This document shows, piece after piece, positions 44,128 through 56,131 of a DNA stretch of 64,000 nucleotides (its first letter is position 1; the number at the start of each line of letters is the position of its first letter). The notes beneath the pieces were generated by a model. That model saw nothing but the letters and a program-made list of their open reading frames with translations, was not told where the DNA came from and ran no database searches. Source of the DNA: Pythium myriotylum (lineage: Eukaryota; Oomycota; Peronosporomycetes; Pythiales; Pythiaceae); contig JALJCQ010000021.1 in the NCBI GenBank assembly GCA_023091665.1, positions 62,001 through 126,000 of the forward strand, read 5' to 3'. The translations under genes and the position numbers were made by a program.

Positions 44128-44197
44128 CCATAGATGCGTGGTGGGAAGAACTCGTGCGGGGGGTTCATCTTCACTTTTAACATGAATATCATCGAGC
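44128..44197. repeat. 70-bp arm of the inverted duplication (right)
   Basis: Reverse complement of 24252-24321, including the TATGG/CCATA target-site sequence. To the right it continues into unique DNA, whereas the left arm joins the tRNA array. Confidence 0.92.
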
Positions 44198-45599
44198 TGT
44201 TTGTGCAGCTTTACGCTTGTGTCATCAAAGATCTTAACGCCGTGAAATTCGCCATCGTGCTCGAGACTTGACAAGTATCGCACACAACGCGCATGAACGA
44301 GCTCCAGCGCAACATTTAGCTGGTGCAGATTCAAAACAACGACTTGCTGAATGAGATCTCGCGTACTGTGCTCTCAGGCTCCAAGACGAAGACGGATACG
44401 AGCTTCCACCACTTGGAGCAGAGCCAAAGCATTGTCCGCAAGAAGTTCGCATACCTCTATGGCGAGCTGCTCGCAGACGACAGCGCCCGCACGCCAATCA
44501 TCGCGATCTGCGAAGGTGCGTACGGAAATTGTGCTTGTCGATCACAAACCATTCAAAAAGCTTGTGGAGTGTCTGGTCGTTCGCAACCTGAGCAGTGACT
44601 CGTTGACACGCTGAAGGAGCAACCGCTCTAGTCGCTTTCCACTCGGACGCTAGGAATTACACAGCACCTTTTACCCGACTTTTGCCAACGCCTGGTATCC
44701 GCCTAGAAACGCAATGAATCTGCAAAAAAATAAAACCGGACATAAATACTGTGCAGCACTAGGCCAATCGAATGGCAAATCACACAATGCGATGATTGTT
44801 GAACGAATGTACACGTCACATTTTCAATAGTGAATGTTGCAACAGGCCGGTAGAGAAGACATCCGCAAAGAATGTTGAGGATTCATAGAGTTTATCGACT
44901 ATAGGAGACTTTTTGAATATCAAACACGTCGGTTTCAATATGTATGAAACCGACGTGTTTGATATTCAAAAACTCTCCATTTTGCCTCGATCTACACAAG
45001 CGCCTTTGCTGCCAGTGTCGGCCCATCCAACCATACCATCGCAGTGACCGGGGGTACTGGGTAGCGATCGGCGACTTACCAAGGTAACCGATTAGCATAG
45101 CTGCGTGTGGTGTATTTGTGTGTGTCGGGTTCCTGGGGACGAGACGCTTAGACCGAGTGTCAAAGTGTTGTAGCACCCTCTCCCCTGAAGTATTTACCTG
45201 GGATATTGGCTCACGCCAGATCCTTGGTATTCCATATTTGCATATTCCCGGTATTGCGATTAGAGGACTTTTCCCTGGCTGGAACTGCTCCTAGAAAGCG
45301 TACCAAAAGACTGTCACTAGTGCTTTACCGTTATCGGTCGGTTAGCCTAGAGACACCCCCGGGAAGTTTCTGCCCCGGGGTACAGCCTGAAACCCTTTGT
45401 CTCAGTACATTGGGGAATAAGGTGTCTGATTGCCTGAGTGTGTACTATTATTAGTTACTACTCACTACGCCTGTGTGATTCTTCGGACGAACCCTTGCTC
45501 GGCGCATCCGATACGTAGCTTCGAAGAGCTGCTTAAGGATACACAACGTGAGGGAGGGTGGTGTATTAATTCTATCAATTCACTATCACCCTAGGCTCC
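44198..45599. other. 1.4 kb without an identifiable gene
   Basis: Short open frames exist on both strands (for example plus 44323-44598, 91 codons) but match nothing recognised. It includes a 34-bp foldback and, at 45000-45600, noncoding DNA before a truncated Copia element. Confidence 0.5.
44904..44978. repeat. 34-bp foldback with a 7-nt loop
   Basis: The arms 44904-44937 and 44945-44978 are reverse complements with one mismatch near the open end (C in GGAGAC against G). The loop is ATATGTA. Arms end GTCGGTTTCA / TGAAACCGAC. Confidence 0.93.
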
Positions 45600-47753
45600 G
45601 CAAACTGGCCACCCACTTCATCACAGTATTGTTGAGCGCGCCAACCGCTCACTAACGAGTCTGCACGTGCCAGCCTCCACAGTCAAAAGGTGGACGAGGT
45701 GTTCTGGGGCGAGGCGATTATGACTGCAGCGTACACGTTGAACCGCCTGCCGAACGCCGCTCGTGATGACAAGACACCTTTGGAAGTGATGTGGGGCGAG
45801 AAACCATCGCTCGCTCACATGCTCGTCTTTGGCTCCCGTGGTTATGTCTACGTGGACCAGTCCAAGCGCACGAAGTTTGACGCAAAGGCCCATCCGTGTA
45901 TCTTTCTTGGCTATGCCGAAGGGTCCAAGGCCTATCGTGTTTGGGATTGTGAGTCAGAGCGCGTGGTTGTGTCTCGCACGATCGCGCTGGATGAACGACC
46001 TCGGTCGTTGTACGGCCCGGCGCCGTATCCTCAAGATCCACAGCTCCAGTGGGCTGTGATCGATGACGATGTTGGCCTCGTTGCGACGCTTCCTCCCATC
46101 AGTGACGCGATGGAAGTCGACGACGATGGCACCAGCGGCACGGCGCTGCCGCCAGGTGAGCCGATAGATGTGTCGGCACCTGAGCCGACTGTGTCCCCTC
46201 ACCCTCCGACCGCCGGTGAACTCGTACTTGGTCGACCGGCTCCCGTTTTAACCCCGTCAGTTCAGCCTGCTATGCTGCGTCCGACGGTTCCGCCACCGCG
46301 CATTGACGGCAATCAACCCTTGCTGCCGATCCCGAGTCAGCCGCGTATTGACCAAGGGGGATAGAACCGGGTTGTTTTTGGTGGTCACTTCTCGCCTGCT
46401 AGTCGTCCTCGGCGAGAACAGCCACGACTCACTCGTGCTGAGCCGCCCGCTCTGCTGCCGCCACAAGAAGACTGCATCGTGCAATGGACGCCTTCTGCTC
46501 GTAGTGGTGATGGTGCGGCCGGTGATGACGAAGGTCATGACGACGATGAACGCGATCCAAAACGACTCCGTCTCACCGATGGGTACGAGATTGCTCTTGC
46601 GATTATGGAGATCCCGCGCACGTTCAAGGAGGCAATGGCATCGTCAAAGTCGGCTAAATGGAAGGAGGCAATACGCCGTGAACTCCGCTCGCATTTCCGG
46701 AACCACACGTGGGATTCGATCCGTCACCCCGATGGTGTTCGACTCTTTGGCAACGAGTGGGTGTTCGACGTCAAACGTGATGCGGATGGAATCGTTGTTC
46801 GCCACAAGGCTCGATTCGTTGATCAAGGATTCAGCCAGGTCTATGGCATTGATTACTGGGAGACCTATTCACCAGTCGCGAGTCTGAACTCCGTTCGCAC
46901 GTTCCTCGCCTTGTGCTGTCAACGCGGGTATGTGATCCGTCAGCTTGACGTCGAGACTGCATTCCTGAATGGGACGTTGGACGAGGATGTCTATATACGA
47001 CCGCCCGAGGGAATCCAGCTTCCTGACGGTATGGTCTGCAAGCTGCGGTGCTCACTGTATGGACTCAAGCAGGCCGCAGCCGTGTGGCACAAGACCATCC
47101 TCGCAGTGCTCCAATCGATGGGTTTCACAGTCTGTGTGTCAGACCCATGCGTGTTCGTTCGTCATACGGACAACCAGCCGGTCTACTTGGTGCTCTACGT
47201 TGATGACCTCTTCGTGGGTGCCCTTCGGACGCGGAAGCCGAGAGCATCAAGTCCGCACTCGCCGAAATTTCACTCTGAAGGACCTGGGTGACGCTCGTTT
47301 TGTCCTCGGTATTGAAGTGAAGTACGATCGTGCACGTGGTGCCCTCCATCTTTGCCAGTCGCAGTTCAACGAGAGGCTCGCAGAGAAGTTCGGTCAACAA
47401 TCCGCCTAGCCAACCCGGAACCCTAATGTTGTCGGTCAGAAACTCGAGGAGTTGACCGATGGCGAGAACGTGCCTATCAAGCGCTTCCGAGAGCTCATCG
47501 GGTCCTTGCTGTACGTCGCAAGTGGTACGCGTCCTGACATCTCCGTCTCTATCTGTGAGCTGGCACAGAATCTCGTGTCCCCGACGCATGCGCAAATGAA
47601 GGCTGCCGTCCGCGTACTACGCTACTTGATGGGCACGCCGAAGCTCGGCCTTTGCTACAAGCGAGTTGAACCTACTGATTTTGCGCCGAGCGTCTTCGTT
47701 GACGCTAACTGGGGTGGCGATTTGACGACACGCCGCTCGACGTCCGGCGTCTT
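45600..47753 (+). pseudogene. Ty1/Copia Pol fragment: integrase end, RT, start of RNase H
   Basis: The integrase C-terminal part (45690-46364) has YTLNRLPNAARDDKTPLEV and FLGYAEGSKAYRVWD, typical of Copia. RT (46479-47291) has FNEW-like NEWVFDVKRD, YSPVASLNSVRT, QLDVETAFLNG and the catalytic YVDD. A frameshift near 47240 moves the frame to KDLGDARFVLGIEV. A stop at 47407-47409 follows, and RNase H starts at 47452 (GSLLYVASGTRPD) until TTRRSTSGV at the LINE insertion point. Gag, protease and the integrase core are absent. The element is 5'-truncated and dead. Confidence 0.88.
47739..47753. repeat. 15-bp target-site duplication of the LINE, left copy
   Basis: GACGTCCGGCGTCTT, repeated at 57138-57152. 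The last two T may belong to the poly(A/T) tail. Confidence 0.92.
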
Positions 47754-47918
47754 TTTTTTATGATAAGGTACATTAAGTTACCAGTGCAATACCTGAACTA
47801 GGATGACCCTTAGGACCCCATGTGCGCACACACCTGACCCCGCTTTGTGTTGACCCGCTCCCCAGTGGCCAGTCCATTCTGGGCCGCCATCCACCGTAGG
47901 TGGGGTAACACCGTCTTG

Positions 47919-48878
47919 CTACACCAATGGCTGCAGACAGCGCCTAAGTGCGCTGTACGTCCTTGTCTCCGTTGTTGTGCATCCAATGATGGACATCGTT
48001 GATGAGCCATTCGCTGAGAGCGGAGAGCTCTTCCCGTCCATACCCAATTCCTCTTTCGCTTGATAACTGGCACCGGTCTCCATCGCTTGGTTTGCTGCCT
48101 TCTCGGCCATTTTGTTGTGCGAGCGATAGTGATGATGCCAGCTACGAACGCGTAAGGCGTCAGCTGTCGAGCGTGCTTTCTCGTACAGCGGGCAAAGTGC
48201 GTCGGAATTGGGCCTTCGTCGCTGAGCGAGTTGTGTGATAATCATCTTGCTGTCACCAACGACTTCGATCGGCGTCCAGCCATTTCGCTCCGCTGCCTCA
48301 AGACCTACACAGAGGCCTTGATATTCCGCGAAGTTGTTGGTCGTTGATGCTTGAGCATACGACATAGCCGCCGCCCAAATCACTGATGTGGATCCACCCA
48401 GCTTGACGATGACTGAGCCACTGCCTCCGGGCCCCGGGTTGCCTTGGCTGCCGCCATCAAAAAATAGGAGGAACGCAGTTGAAGAAGAGACTTGCACCGG
48501 AATGGGTTCTTCTCGAAGGATGAGCCCTGCCAAGAGCGTCTTCAGGATCTTGATATCAATCTCTCGGGTGACAGATTCGGATGCCATTGTTGCCGTGATC
48601 GACCCACAAAGCACCCATATCCAACTGTGCACGACTTGGTGGTAGTCATCACCCGTATGCGTATCGGTTGGATCTAGACACGTCGAAACTGCTCGGGACC
48701 AGAGGCGAGAGATCCCTTTCGTGACTAGTTGGAGCCACGTGACTCCAAGCCAGTACTCCAGTCGGTCGCTAACGTTCGAGGCACGGTCTTCAAATCGATC
48801 TCGCCACGCGTAAACAGTGTCGGGAGGCGTTCGTGCAAAGATTGCCGTTTGCACGCTTGTTGTCGATCGATCTGTCAT
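47919..48878 (-). pseudogene. LINE ORF2, RNase H domain piece
   Basis: RNase H1-type domain: FFDGGSQGNPGPGGSG (first catalytic Asp), EYQGLCVGLEAA (catalytic Glu), VVGDSKMIITQL (second Asp), then a basic segment with the HH/SHNKMAEKAANQAM finish. It degrades the RNA strand of the RNA-DNA hybrid. The 319-codon frame also covers sequence upstream of the domain and is out of register with the preceding ORF2 pieces. Confidence 0.85.
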
Positions 48879-48962
48879 TCCCCACAGTAGTGCGATGCTT
48901 GCCCACAGCTTCTGCGCACTGCCGCACTCCCATAGGATATGTTTGGGGGATGGTCTTTCCTT

Positions 48963-50074
48963 TCACGTACACTGCCGTCGACCGCACCCATTCGCCTGAC
49001 TTCGCCACACGTACAGGTGGTGTTGTCGAAGTCTCGTCCACAACTGCCGCTCATACGTTGTTAGCTCCGGCGCGCAGACAAAATCTTGCCAGCTCACTGA
49101 TTCCAACGCGTTCGCGATATTGTGATCTGTTTCTCGCCACTTCGATGCACGTGTCAACCGTGCTTGAAGTCCTTGTTCTCGCACCTGTCGTCCAATTGCT
49201 CTCTTAAGATGATGATGTTTTGGTCTCCAAGGGCTTTGCCTTCGCCATGGCTGGACCAATCGTGTGAGGCGTGGAGAACACTCGAATAGCGGCTGGATTG
49301 TAACAGCATCTACCATTACTGGTTCCTGGCGTTGTAACTCTCGCTGGGTGGATACTACTGAGACAGTCGTTGGGAACCCGTCTTCCAGACGCACCAGTTG
49401 GCCCTCTGTCCACGTCCATTCTAGATCGTGTGTCGCAGAGATGTTGTAGGTCTTGATCCGTCCAGGCGTATCCGGGGTCGAGCGATGTCCGGGAAGTTGG
49501 CCACCGATACGTCGCATAGATCCTTGAAACACTTGGCTTGGGCGCTGGATGGATGGTCGATGCGGGTGGGCATGAAACGGAGCGTCCTTCCGTTGATCCA
49601 CGTCCACTCAACGTAGTCTCCAACGCACCCCCCTGGTCCGAGCTGACGCACATGTGCAGATCGTAGGGGAGTACCATCTGGGTGCAGCAGGACGGAGCCT
49701 CGTTTGGATATCGAGAGGAATGGGATCCACTCACTGGCAGCAGTTCCATCGACCAACTCACGGAGCTGTTGGATATTCCTGCCAACCGTGCTGTGGAAGG
49801 AGGAGAAGTCCCGTTCATAATAGCCATTCCATGGTTCTTCAACACGACTCATGTGTAGGGCTGAAGCACCGTCTCGAACGAGTACTTGAAGGGGCAGGCT
49901 CATGGTGTAGCTGTAAATCCACCCAAGCAAGTTCCGTCCCGTAGACCACAAGTCTTTCTGCATGCTGGGGCGCGCTGGTTGTCTCGTCAAGTAGAGATAT
50001 GGTTGCACAAACTCTCCATTGAGGCTCAAAAGTCTTGCACAGCATGTCGGTTTCCGATCGGGGTGTAGCACCAA
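48963..50074 (-). pseudogene. LINE ORF2, region between RT and RNase H (frameshifted pieces)
   Basis: Three overlapping frames (50074-49421, 49845-49204, 49607-48963) continue the element after the RT. They are Trp-rich, without a recognised catalytic motif. They appear to be one ancestral segment broken by at least two frameshifts. Confidence 0.6.
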
Positions 50075-50171
50075 TTCGCTACCACTTGAGCAGCGAGCGT
50101 GAGTATCTCCACTTCGATGTTAGGCAAGCTTAGCCCACCGGCCGATTCGTCCAGATCCGCCAAAGCCTTGT

Positions 50172-51301
50172 TCACCAGCGATGCGGACGGGTTCCCGAGT
50201 GATAGCTCTCAACGAACAGCCCTCCCCATACAAAGTTGCGAATCCGTGCATCCAACTCTTTGACTAAGGCCACCGTAGGCCAATGATGTCGTGCAATAAA
50301 GAGCAATTTGGGTATGATGATTGCCTTGGGAAGGCGCACACGTTGTTGAACACTGTGTGTTTTCACGCTGGCCATGATCAATCGCCTCTCCACCTGTGAG
50401 ATCGTAAGCCGCCAGACCTCATGTTGAGAGATTTGCCGTCCAACTTGGGCACCCAGGTTCCTGCACGTGGCACCCATGGTGAGTTCCTTGAAGCCACACG
50501 CGTTCTGCAGTACCTGGGCCTTCGGGTTCAACCTAATGACTACACTCTTATCCATGTTGACTTGGAGTTCAGATGTGCTTGCGAAGGTCTCAAGATGAAC
50601 GAGTACCTTGTGCAGGCTGGACTCATCCTTGAGATACAGGGCTGTGTCGTCTGCATACCCCGCACATGGCGGCAGCAGCCCTGGCGCTTCTGGTAGTGGT
50701 TTGCTGAGGTCTGCATCTGCAGCAATCATCCGAAAGAGAAGGTCCATGGCGATGATAAACAGCACAGGTGCCAATGGACACCCCTGCCTGATTCCTCTGG
50801 TCGTCTCAATCGGATTTGACAGCACACCATTCACTCTGAATCTGGCTGTGGTAGAGCTGTGGGTAGCTGAGATTGCTGCCAAGAAGGCTGCTGGGAACCC
50901 TCGTTGTGTCAACGTGTCCCCCCAAAAAAGGCGATCAAGCGAGTCATACGCCTTCTTGATATCCAACAGCTATAGTGTCAGCATTAGCTGTCGTCGCCAC
51001 TGCTTGTGCCGCTGCATAGAAGTCGATGATGTCGTGGATGTCTCTCCCTGGGACAAAGCCAACAGATATTCAAGATCTGATGCAAGATTGGAGCGATTTC
51101 CGCAGCATAGTCTCTATACCATGCGTTGGGTAACTGGTCTGGCCCTGCACTTTTAGTCCGTTTGCACCTCCGTATGCTGGACTGGATTTCTTCAATACTG
51201 AACAGGCTACCAAGGGCTGTCGCAGCCTCGATGGGATAGGGATCGATGGGAGATCGGGAGGTGGAGCTATTCTCGTGGGTTGCTTGAAGGTGCCAACCCA
51301 C
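50172..51301 (-). pseudogene. LINE ORF2 reverse transcriptase domain
   Basis: The fingers region (51301-50984) has KSAGPDQLPNAWYRD. A break near 50970 is followed by the palm (50966-50172) with DIKKAYDSLDRLFW, RGIRQGCPLAPVLF and the catalytic AGYADDTALYL. The motif order is that of non-LTR RTs, which prime on nicked chromosomal DNA. The frame break and stops mean no single active product. Confidence 0.9.
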
Positions 51302-51374
51302 CCGTCAGCCATCCGATTTGCCAGGTCCGCAGGTGCTCTCCGAGGGGCACCGTCGGTTTGCTGAATTTCGGTGA

Positions 51375-51887
51375 TCACCTGGTACGAACGGTTTCCGGTT
51401 GCTCTTGAAAGAAAGCTCTGGTTGCAGCCGTACCCGACGCCGTGGATTGAACGTATCGCTTCCGACGTTTGAGTCCGTGCCAACGAGCCACTGCAGCTTC
51501 CAGCTCTCGCTCAAGCAAGGTACTTTTGTTTCGTGACTGGCCGGGAATCCGCATACGCCGTCGGAGTCGTGCAATCTTCAGCTTGTACGAGCGATTGACT
51601 TGTGCCACTGCGCTCTTGGACACTAACCGGATACGTCGCACTATGTCCGTTTTAAACGTTTCCCACCGATCGATGATTGCAGTTGCCGGGACTTGTTGTT
51701 CTACGAGCCTGGTGAGTTCCGCTTGGAGTTCTTTTAATCTTTGTTGGACGACCTCATGGACGGATTCCGCTGCCGCAGCCTTATAGCTTGCCGCTGGATC
51801 GGCATGTGACACGCGTCGTCGGATTAGACAGTCTAAGATCCACAGCAGAGTGATCGGAACCGCCGCCAAGATCCAGAACAACGACAT
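51375..51887 (-). pseudogene. LINE ORF2, linker between endonuclease and RT
   Basis: 170 codons, Arg/Lys-rich and strongly helical (KELQAELTRLVEQQVPATA, then RSYKLKIARLRRRMR). It overlaps the end of the endonuclease frame by about 100 bp in another register, so a frameshift lies near 51780-51887. Confidence 0.65.
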
Positions 51888-52758
51888 CTTGAATCCAATC
51901 TACCATGTTGGCCGATATGTACCAGCGATCCAACCTGCTTGAGGCGAGCTCTCCCTGTACCGAGTGTCTGTACGTGTGGTGTTGAGCATAAAAGTGTTGG
52001 AGTATGTCGGCATCTTGTGCGTCCTCATCATTCTCTGGGAAAAAAGGATGGAGTGCATCTTCGACCCCCCACTCGGCGGTTAATCGCTGGAGTTCCTCTG
52101 ATCGATGGTTCTCTGCAGTGTTGCTGTAACTGCGGTCAATCTGAGGATGGTTCGTACAGTTAAAGTCTCCCCCAACGACAATGGGTCCATCGTGCGTGAT
52201 CTTGCGTTCTGCGATATTCCTGAAGAACCTTTCCCGCTCTGTCGAGGTGTGAGGAGCATAGATATTCACCAGCAATACACTGTGACCGTCGATTTGGCAT
52301 GTGATGGCAATGAAGTGTGGTCCCCACAAATCGCATAAAGCCGGTGCAGAATCCTGAATAAGATATAGGTTCAGGAGAATAGCCACACCTTCGGATCGGT
52401 CTTGATTGGTTGTCCAATACGACATGGTTGGCGCGTGTTTGTTGAATCCCCATGAAGCTCTGTATCGTCGACGCAGATCCTCCACCTCTTTGTCCTGAAC
52501 ATGGGTTTCTTGAAGAAGCATCACCGCGGCTTGAACTCCGGCGTCCTTTGCTCCCAGCAAGCCAAACCACTGTTCTGCCTGTCCTCTTCCTTTAGGTAGC
52601 CCCCGCACGTTTTGCGTCCGCAAACTTATGTTACAAGTTGAACGTTTTGATCGGTGTTTCTTGCGTGAGCGTGTTGTCGTCTTCGCCACTCTCGCCTGAA
52701 CAGTAAGGTTTTGAAAGCCACGGTGGATTTGTCGCTTGTACGTCGCCTCATCCGCCAC
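51781..52758 (-). pseudogene. LINE ORF2 APE-type endonuclease domain
   Basis: 325 codons with the exonuclease-endonuclease-phosphatase signatures: TQNVRGL (N-terminal Asn), LLQETHV (catalytic Glu), VNIYAP, VGGDFNC (Asp and Asn), SRLDRWYIS, and GGGSDHSAVDLRL (terminal Asp-His). This enzyme nicks target DNA for target-primed reverse transcription. The domain itself looks complete, but its link to the RT is frameshifted. Confidence 0.9.
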
Positions 52759-53006
52759 TGGGAAGTATTGCGAAGGTTGGATTGTGAACCGTTATTGTCA
52801 CTGGAGACTAAATGAGTAATAGTAAATGAGTAATAGACTGTACACGTGACTTGATATACAACAGAGAAGAACTGGGAGTTTCCATGCAATCGTCCTTTGC
52901 CGGTCTCGCTGGTTCTCGTATCATACATGTGCCGCACCCGCTCGGTCGAGCAGACAGTAGAGACGTCGTAGGCACTGTGACGGCACCCCCGGATGCCTGA
53001 CTAGGC

Positions 53007-55439
53007 CTACCTATCTGCCTCTCCCTCCCTCATGAATTGGCGCGGGAGAGTGTAGTTCTCGACGATCGCATGGGCAATGTTGGACCAGTCATGTACTCGC
53101 ATTTGGGCCAGAAGCTGCCTCGCGTCAACTCCATTGATGGTGATCCAGCTGCTCACAAGATCGCACAGGTCTAGGGCTGGCAGGTCGATAGGGAGCGCAG
53201 CCACCAAAGCCACGAACATTCTCATGTGTTCATCTTCCTGTAACATCGGTAGTGAACGGTGTTGCTGAGATGAATCGAGTTGCAAGAGGAGCTCTTGTTC
53301 CGCCGAGGACATATCTGCAGTCCACCCACGGAAGATATTTCCAGTGTACATGGAAGACATCTCCCTGCCTAACCTTGTAATAACCTTTGACGGCTGGATC
53401 ACAATCGCGACCAGTGGGTATGGCAGCCTCCGTAGTACATCTATCGCCATCTCAGGCGTACTGATAAGGTTTTCGACGACAAAGTTTAGCGCTCCGATCA
53501 GCTTGTCAGTATCGTCTGGAGCTGCGCTTGCCCGGATTCCTCTCATAGCATCCGCATTCGCTCGTTCTGCCGTCGTCCAGGAGTATTTCTCTGCTGTGCG
53601 GAGGCGTTGATGTGGATTAAATTTCGAGAGGAGGAGTACGTGTTGAGTTTGCGTCAGCTGAGACAGTAGCTGAGTAACATCGCTTTCTCTTGAACAGCTT
53701 GAACTTGGCGAGTATACAGAACCTGAGAAAGTTTCCGTCGACTCGGGTATTTGACGCGTCACGTACTGTAGTGGTGCCTTGGCTGCAGGAGCATAGTATC
53801 CGAGTGCAAGTAGTGCAGAACTTAATCGATCCCTCATGCCTCCTGCCCGTTGTTCATTCTGATCGATCGGATCCTGCCATTTCTTGTACAGTTCTTTTGG
53901 AAACCGCAGCGTTTTGAAGTGTCCGTTCTCGCCACCTTCGTGGACGAGCACTTTCGGGATTGCTTCAAAGTTGAGAATTGTTTTGATCATGGCCCAGGCA
54001 TGTGCCTTGGGTGGTGTCAAGATCAATACTCGTTCATCATGGCACATGTTGGGTTTCGCCACTTTGATAATGTACACTTGAACATTTGCATCAGCACCAA
54101 TCACAAAAATCGGCTCACGCATCCACCACACCATTCCAAAGATTTCTTCTGCTCCACACCATCTCTCTTTTGGCACATCTTCCTCTTGGGCGTAGTCCAG
54201 CGTTTGTCGCACAAACTCGACAACTTGATCATACTTCTCTTTGTCGGTAATCGGTTTCTTAGCTATTCCAAAGTACCGCTGATGTAGATCTCCGATGCGC
54301 ACTGCACCATCTTCCATCATTTGTGGTAAGTAATGAAGTAGATATGACCCACAAATTTGTGTGAGTACATGCGCTTCATGTTGAGAGAATCTTCCATTAC
54401 CAATCGTTATGGTAGTCGGAGCAATTGAAGGCCGTAGTGATGCATCTATCGCGCGTTGGAAGCATCGACCCGCACCGTAGTTGTTGATTATCCTCGCATT
54501 AAAGGCAGTACTCCAGTCTTCCACTGTATCCAGGGCAACTTTAAGCATTGATGGTATCACACGCCTTGAGTCCTCCTCCAGACTCGATGAAGATACATCG
54601 CTCGGGGTCTGGGATATTGGCTTATTCGTACAGGATCCACGAACACCATCATCTTGCAGTGGAGTTGGATTACTGATCACCTCGAACCCATCACTACTTG
54701 GTGTGGCGTCACCCAAAAACCCACTGTTTTCCAAACCCTCCAGAAGATTCGAGGAACCTTCGACGAAGGATTCTGATTTGTTCTCATGGTGGGTGGTGAG
54801 CCTTCCAAGCAGTTCGAAACTTGGTTGATTTTCCGGTGGCTCGAAGTCGTCGCTGTCGTTGTCGGATTCATCCTTCTTCTCAGGTGCCCCTACTTGACGT
54901 TTCCGCCAGGTCGCTGTGGAAGTTGTCATGTTTGCATCTCCATCTTCTTCGACTGCCTTAGTGTTCTTTGGTTGTCGACGTCGTTTCCTTGGAGAGGAAG
55001 CACCAACCACCTGTGGCATTACCTCGTCAGTATCTCCCTCTCCATGTTTCGTCTCCTCATCCGTGGTTGTTTCCAGCGGCATGCCAGTGGATGATGACTG
55101 TTGGCGTTGCATCTTGAAGGCCTCATCAATTGGCACAAATGAGCATTTTGGTGTGGTTGTTCCGCACTTCGGTTTGCTGATTGCCGACCTGGGAATTCCT
55201 CGACCATTCCTCAGTGATTGACTCGACGAACCGTGCTTGTCGTTTCGTGGGCTATTCACTGATTTCCGTACGTTTGCGCATGATGTCTTATCCTTCTTTT
55301 CAACCGTGAAATCGCGTGGTGCGATGTCCGTGTGGAAGGCCTGACTCTGCTGTGAATTTTCTTCGGCTTTCGTTTCCTCCTCAATCTCGTTGGGTCCACC
55401 CAACGATGCGACATCGGACTGAATCGACTGACCATGCAC
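53007..55439 (-). pseudogene. LINE ORF1, C-terminal part with OTU-like cysteine protease domain
   Basis: 810 codons open. The first 310 residues are low-complexity, with basic patches such as RKRRRQPK at 151-158. From about 315 an OTU-like domain follows: NNYGAGRCFQRAI (candidate nucleophile C326), WCGAEEIF (427-434) and a hydrophobic VYII strand, then GHFKTL (candidate H507). In OTU proteases the nucleophile usually sits in DGxC; here the Asp is replaced by Ala. The frame has no ATG at its start and overlaps the coiled-coil piece, so it is joined to it by a frameshift. Deubiquitinase activity is inference. Confidence 0.6.
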
Positions 55440-56131
55440 TCAAATTGCAAATCTTGGAGTCTCTTCAGATCTCGAGCTGTACGCAAGTGGTCTTGGACTA
55501 CACGATCAAGATGTTTGAGATGCTTTTGCTTCTGAGCATTCAGATTGTCAACGTGATCCTTGAGCATGACACGATACTTTGCCCGAGCTATTGTTACCTC
55601 CTTCAACTTTCGTTTCTCTGCTTCTTTTTCCGCCTTGGCTTTGGCTTCAGCGGCAGCTTCTTGTGCTTTCGCTCTCTGTTCTGCAGCCTTGCGATTTTCC
55701 TTTTGGTTCTCAATCACCACGCGATGTCTTTGGTCTACTGCTGGTGCCAGCAGCATTCTCATCGCTTCGGTCGTTTTCTTAGATTCCTTCAAGCTTTTAA
55801 CTTTAGATTCCAAGATGGTGTAATTTGGCGTATCAATTGAGATCTTCTTCGCGTATTTCTCAACAGCGCCTTTCTTGTCTTCCGTTTTGCAATCTTTGGT
55901 AAAGTGGTTGACACTTAGACACTGATTGCAGGGGAATCGGTACGCAAGACTCGGGTGATGCACTATACCAACGTCTGAACCTCCATTATACTCGATCTCG
56001 ACTCGACGGACGTTCTCAAGAGCTTTCGGACAGTTCAGTTGTTCCCATGCCAATATTAGGGTCTTTGTTGGCGAGAGTATCCGCCGCTCTGAGGGTGATC
56101 TTCGTCTTCTTGTTAATGAAGGGAAGCACAC
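55256..56131 (-). pseudogene. LINE ORF1, zinc-knuckle and coiled-coil part
   Basis: The CCHC knuckle CNQCLSVNHFTKDC lies at about residues 67-80. A long Ala/Glu/Lys-rich helix (EQRAKAQEAAAEAKAKAEK) follows, suited to coiled-coil trimerisation as in other LINE ORF1 proteins. It probably binds the element RNA. It overlaps both neighbouring ORF1 pieces in different frames. Confidence 0.75.

Noticed and set aside
36983..44132. Simple target duplication for element B
   Set aside because: Left TTGTG and right CCATA do not match.
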